Of a stretch of DNA of 64,000 nucleotides, positions 61,026 to 64,000 are shown in pieces (positions within the stretch are counted from its first letter, which is position 1; every line of letters starts with the position of its first letter). Both the position numbers and the translations under genes were made by a program. Origin of the DNA: Angiostrongylus vasorum. Its lineage: Eukaryota > Nematoda > Chromadorea > Rhabditida > Metastrongylidae. The notes under the pieces are model-generated. The model made no database searches and had not been told where the DNA came from. It saw only the letters and a program-made list of their open reading frames with translations. The stretch lies in assembly GCA_018806985.1 (NCBI GenBank), contig JADANN010000033.1, positions 1,973,501-2,037,500 of the forward strand, read 5' to 3'.

Positions 61026-61204
61026 GACGAGTTAGTGCTAGGATCTAGTCACTCTGATGGATCATGGAACAGCTACAGTGCTCACCGCACACTGAAAGCA
61101 AGAAAAAAAAGACGTTTAAAGACACTGTCTTGGCTATTTTTACTACTATATACAGCAATTCTTAATTACATTCTGTTGAGAATTCTTCCCATTCGTTGAG
61201 CATA

Positions 61205-61475
61205 GGAAGGGCGCATGCAGCGCAGTGGCTAGAGATGCCTTGCAATATACGCGCGGTTTTTGGTTCGATACCGAGCCGCAGGCTCACCAATCCTTCCATT
61301 TCTCTGGGACAGAAATATTTGGACCAGACATGTCTGGGAGACCGGCAGTACTGAGTTGACACATCGGTTGGCCACCACAAGCCATTGTATAGGCAGCATA
61401 TGCATTCAGTGACTTTCAACAATATTTGATGAAGACGCATCCGTTAGGGATTAATCATCGCCGAAAGCTTTAGTG
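61205..61475 (+). mobile_element. Family B SINE, copy 16
   Basis: Head GCGCAGTGGCTAGAGATGCC and the usual body; moderately diverged. Confidence 0.65.
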
Positions 61476-61479
61476 CTTT

Positions 61480-62370
61480 TATTTGTTTAAACTTTCGCGT
61501 TTTATTGAATCGTGCTCCACACAGTACTATTAAAACAACATCATTAGTAAGTACTAGCACTATTTCTAGAAATCACTACTAAACTTAATACTCCAGCCAA
61601 TTGACCTTTACTCGGATCAGCATGGGAAAGAAATAATAGCCTCTAGAGTCGTCATCTTTTCACAATAATTTGTCGATTGCACCATTTTTTTATCTTTTTT
61701 TGCGTTTTGTACCAATCGAACAACGGATCTCCTTCGAATCGGTTACACGTTGACAGCTACATGGGGGAATTCCCAGGCGGGGGGTGTTAAATGTAGTCTA
61801 AAAGCATTTGAAGAGATCATGCACTGCCTGAAATGCAAGTAGACTTGGGAGATGGACCATCTACCTCTATTTCGCTAGTTTAGTTCACACCTTTCTGTAT
61901 ACTGCTAACGATGTTTGGGATTTGAACCTGAAGATGAGTGACAACTGTTAATGGTCGGTTCCAACGATTATGTACTATTTCTAGTCAACGGAGAACTCGA
62001 ATAAGTTACTTGTGACTATACCAACTACTATTTCCGGAGCCCAGGTGACGCTTTTGGTACCTTCGAACGAGAAAAACGCAATGATTAACCCTAACTGACT
62101 GAATATTACATAACCACTAAATAACTTCAGCACGCGAATAGGGACGTCTGTAGTGGTTCCCACACTGATCACACGATGAACTGCCGGATTACAGTGGATT
62201 CGCGGAGTGATGGGGTTCGATGCTTTCCAGCTTTTCTGTGACCTGTACCTTTAACAAGCACAAAATCTAGACGAGCTTTTCTTGTTCTTTTGTTCTCAGA
62301 ATATGATAAAAATAGCTTTCCGAAAAAAAGGAAAAAAAGAACACGAGCGCTGCCCTTTTTCGGCGTGATT
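61480..62370. other. Intergenic, nothing recognised
   Basis: A minus-strand open frame at 61981-62172 has a hydrophobic stretch (FSGYVIFSQLGLIIAFF) but no family resemblance. Confidence 0.5.
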
Positions 62371-62371
62371 G

Positions 62372-62608
62372 CAATCGTTCACGTCCACGAACACTCAGTC
62401 ATTCCCCACTGAAAATGTGACTACTGCCCATAACAGAGTCCCCATTGCTACAAGTTTACAATTTCCTTTCTTCGGGATTTTCTGGATCTGGATGGGACTA
62501 GGTAGAGGAAATCTTATAGTAGAGGTGCCAATCGGATCAGTTAACTACTCTGTTTTTACGTCTCTTAATGAAAACACTACCAAACATAAGCGTTCTGAAT
62601 CTCCGTGA
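62372..62608 (+). other. Unassigned open stretch
   Basis: A 79-codon open frame with a hydrophobic centre (FPFFGIFWIWMGLGRGNLIV) and two NxT/S sites. No family recognised and no convincing flanking splice sites; may be non-coding. Confidence 0.15.
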
Positions 62609-62621
62609 AGATAAAATAGAA

Positions 62622-62900
62622 GGATAAAGCTCTCGGCGTTGATCAATCCCCTAAGAGATACGCCATGCATTCGACTTCATTGAGCATCGTTTGGTGGTGA
62701 TTGAATGCATATCTTGTTTTTACAATGAATCACGGCAGCCTACCGATGTATCCAGCGAGTGCTGCTATCCTTCCAGACAAGTCTGGCACAAATTTGCCGA
62801 CCCCGGAGGGAAGGAAGGCTTGATGAGCCACGGGCACCGGGATCGATCCCATGTGTGTATTGCAGGGCGCCTCCGACCACTGCGCCACACGTGCCTTCTA
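62622..62900 (-). mobile_element. Family B SINE, copy 17
   Basis: Well-preserved antisense copy ending at the head complement CCACTGCGCCACACGTGCC. Confidence 0.78.
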
Positions 62901-63502
62901 AAATCAACTCAGGTACTGAAAATAAACTGCAAGTGTTCCCAGTTCAAATGGTCATTCAAGTTTCTTCATCGTTGAAATTAAAGGACGATGAGTGGATAAA
63001 ATGTAGAGCATTGATTTGTTCCGAAAATTCGAAGTTTTGTTGTGATGAATCGCGTACCAAAGGCGAACTCAGCTTGTCAGATTCCCGCTCCTCAGGTGAA
63101 ATCATGATGTTCATGACACAAAATACGTTTGAATGGCGTAGACTGTAATGATTTCGAATGCAAATTCACGATAGCGGATCCGGTTAGCTAACCAGGTTCC
63201 ACCCTTGGTTTCTACGAGAATTTACTTCACCACTCAGAACGACTCTCTCGTGAATTTCGCATCGACGCGACATTTTTTTTTGTCGCGCACGGCAAAGCGC
63301 CAGATGGATCGTACCACTTCATTGGACGTGACGATCGGATGCAAAGCTTCTGCTGAGGCAAGTTTCATTTCCTTTCTCCTTTTTGGGGGATTCGTTGTCG
63401 GTTCAATGGTGTAACACAAAGATCTTCACGTTTTTTTGTTAGCAGTGCAAAAATTTAACTAACAAGTGTGTTTCTATTACCGCAGTAATTATTTCGTTAA
63501 CC

Positions 63503-63600
63503 TTAACAGGGCTAACTCTTCCCTTTTCATGTCTCTGTGTCTTTAAATGTTCTCTTAACAGGGCTTACTCTTCCTTTTTCATGTCTCTACGTCTTCAAGT
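63503..63600. repeat. Direct repeat of about 50 bp
   Basis: TTAACAGGGCTAACTCTTCC recurs as TTAACAGGGCTTACTCTTCC about 50 bp later, followed in both by TTTTCATGTCTCT. Confidence 0.85.
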
Positions 63601-63904
63601 CTTCTTTGTCAGAGACATATATTCTCCTTGGAGTGCAATATGTTCTCTCACATATGGCCTGTAGATGAACCTCATGTTTTATCAACAGTGAGAGGATAGC
63701 TAGCGCTTAGTTTCGCGCACTAACTAGTCCTACCATTCTTTCTTATACTAAGTCGAATGTAAACTAGTTATTGAGAAGTTTTCTGTTATTTGAGCGTTAC
63801 CTTTTCCGAAAATTTCCATTTTCGTCATAAGTCTTTTATTATCTTAACGTTTACGAATTAGTTACCATCGGAGTATTCAGTAAAAAAGAACGATCATATA
63901 AAAA

Positions 63905-63990
63905 TCTCTCTTTGACTCTGCATCCCGCTCTCTTCTTCTTCCCTCTTTACCTTTTCCTTCTCCTTCTCTTCTCCTCTCATTCCTTCTTAT
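63905..63990. repeat. Pyrimidine-rich low-complexity tract
   Basis: CT/TTC-rich run at the right edge of the window. Confidence 0.8.
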
Positions 63991-64000
63991 TTAAGTAAAA

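Larger units (their letters stand above)
62901..64000. other. Right edge, nothing firmly recognised
   Basis: Short open frames on both strands (62930-63148, 63205-63414) without recognisable domains, then a direct repeat and AT-rich sequence. Confidence 0.5.

Overview
The window is nuclear DNA of a nematode, most likely a strongylid close to the hookworms. The evidence is two conserved animal genes with nematode-style splicing (TTTCAG acceptors) and introns full of nematode-type retroelements: RTE-clade LINEs, Penelope-like elements and tRNA-headed SINEs. There are no operons, prokaryotic genes or CRISPR arrays. The species assignment is inference.

Layout. (1) Positions 1-5069, minus strand: 5' part of dnc-1 (dynactin p150), from the CAP-Gly domain into the first long coiled coil; the 3' part lies off the left edge and the first exon was not found. 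(2) 5.1-22.2 kb: repeat-rich DNA between two divergently transcribed genes. It holds a decayed full-span RTE LINE (6.4-9.5 kb), a second minus-strand RTE carrying later insertions (13.5-17.2 kb), a Penelope fragment and many SINEs. (3) 22283-48179, plus strand: a complete glutamine:fructose-6-phosphate aminotransferase gene, 17 inferred coding exons and 699 codons (2.1 kb of CDS) stretched over 25.9 kb by intronic insertions. (4) 48.2-64 kb: repeats, two long (TA)n tracts, a Penelope remnant with inverted terminal repeats, and a few weak candidate small genes.

Four short dispersed families are recognisable by comparing copies inside the window. Family A (about 395 bp) ends like the RTE LINE and resembles the RTE 5' region, so it looks like an RTE-driven non-autonomous element. 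Families B, C and D have tRNA-like heads; B and D share a central module of about 55 bp despite different heads and tails. C often occurs as inverted pairs.

The most interesting observations are two candidate self-cleaving ribozymes. The 5' end of family A has the strand order and spacing of an HDV-like double pseudoknot, with a compensatory change in P1 in one copy and in P2 in another. The terminal repeats of the Penelope-like elements repeatedly carry a hammerhead-like core. Also notable are two unusual splice sites in the aminotransferase gene (an AT where the exon 3 acceptor AG should be, and a GC donor in the last intron) and a SINE insertion that turned a roughly 57-nt intron into a 337-nt one. 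All exon models, repeat boundaries and folds were made by eye and need transcript data or alignment to confirm.
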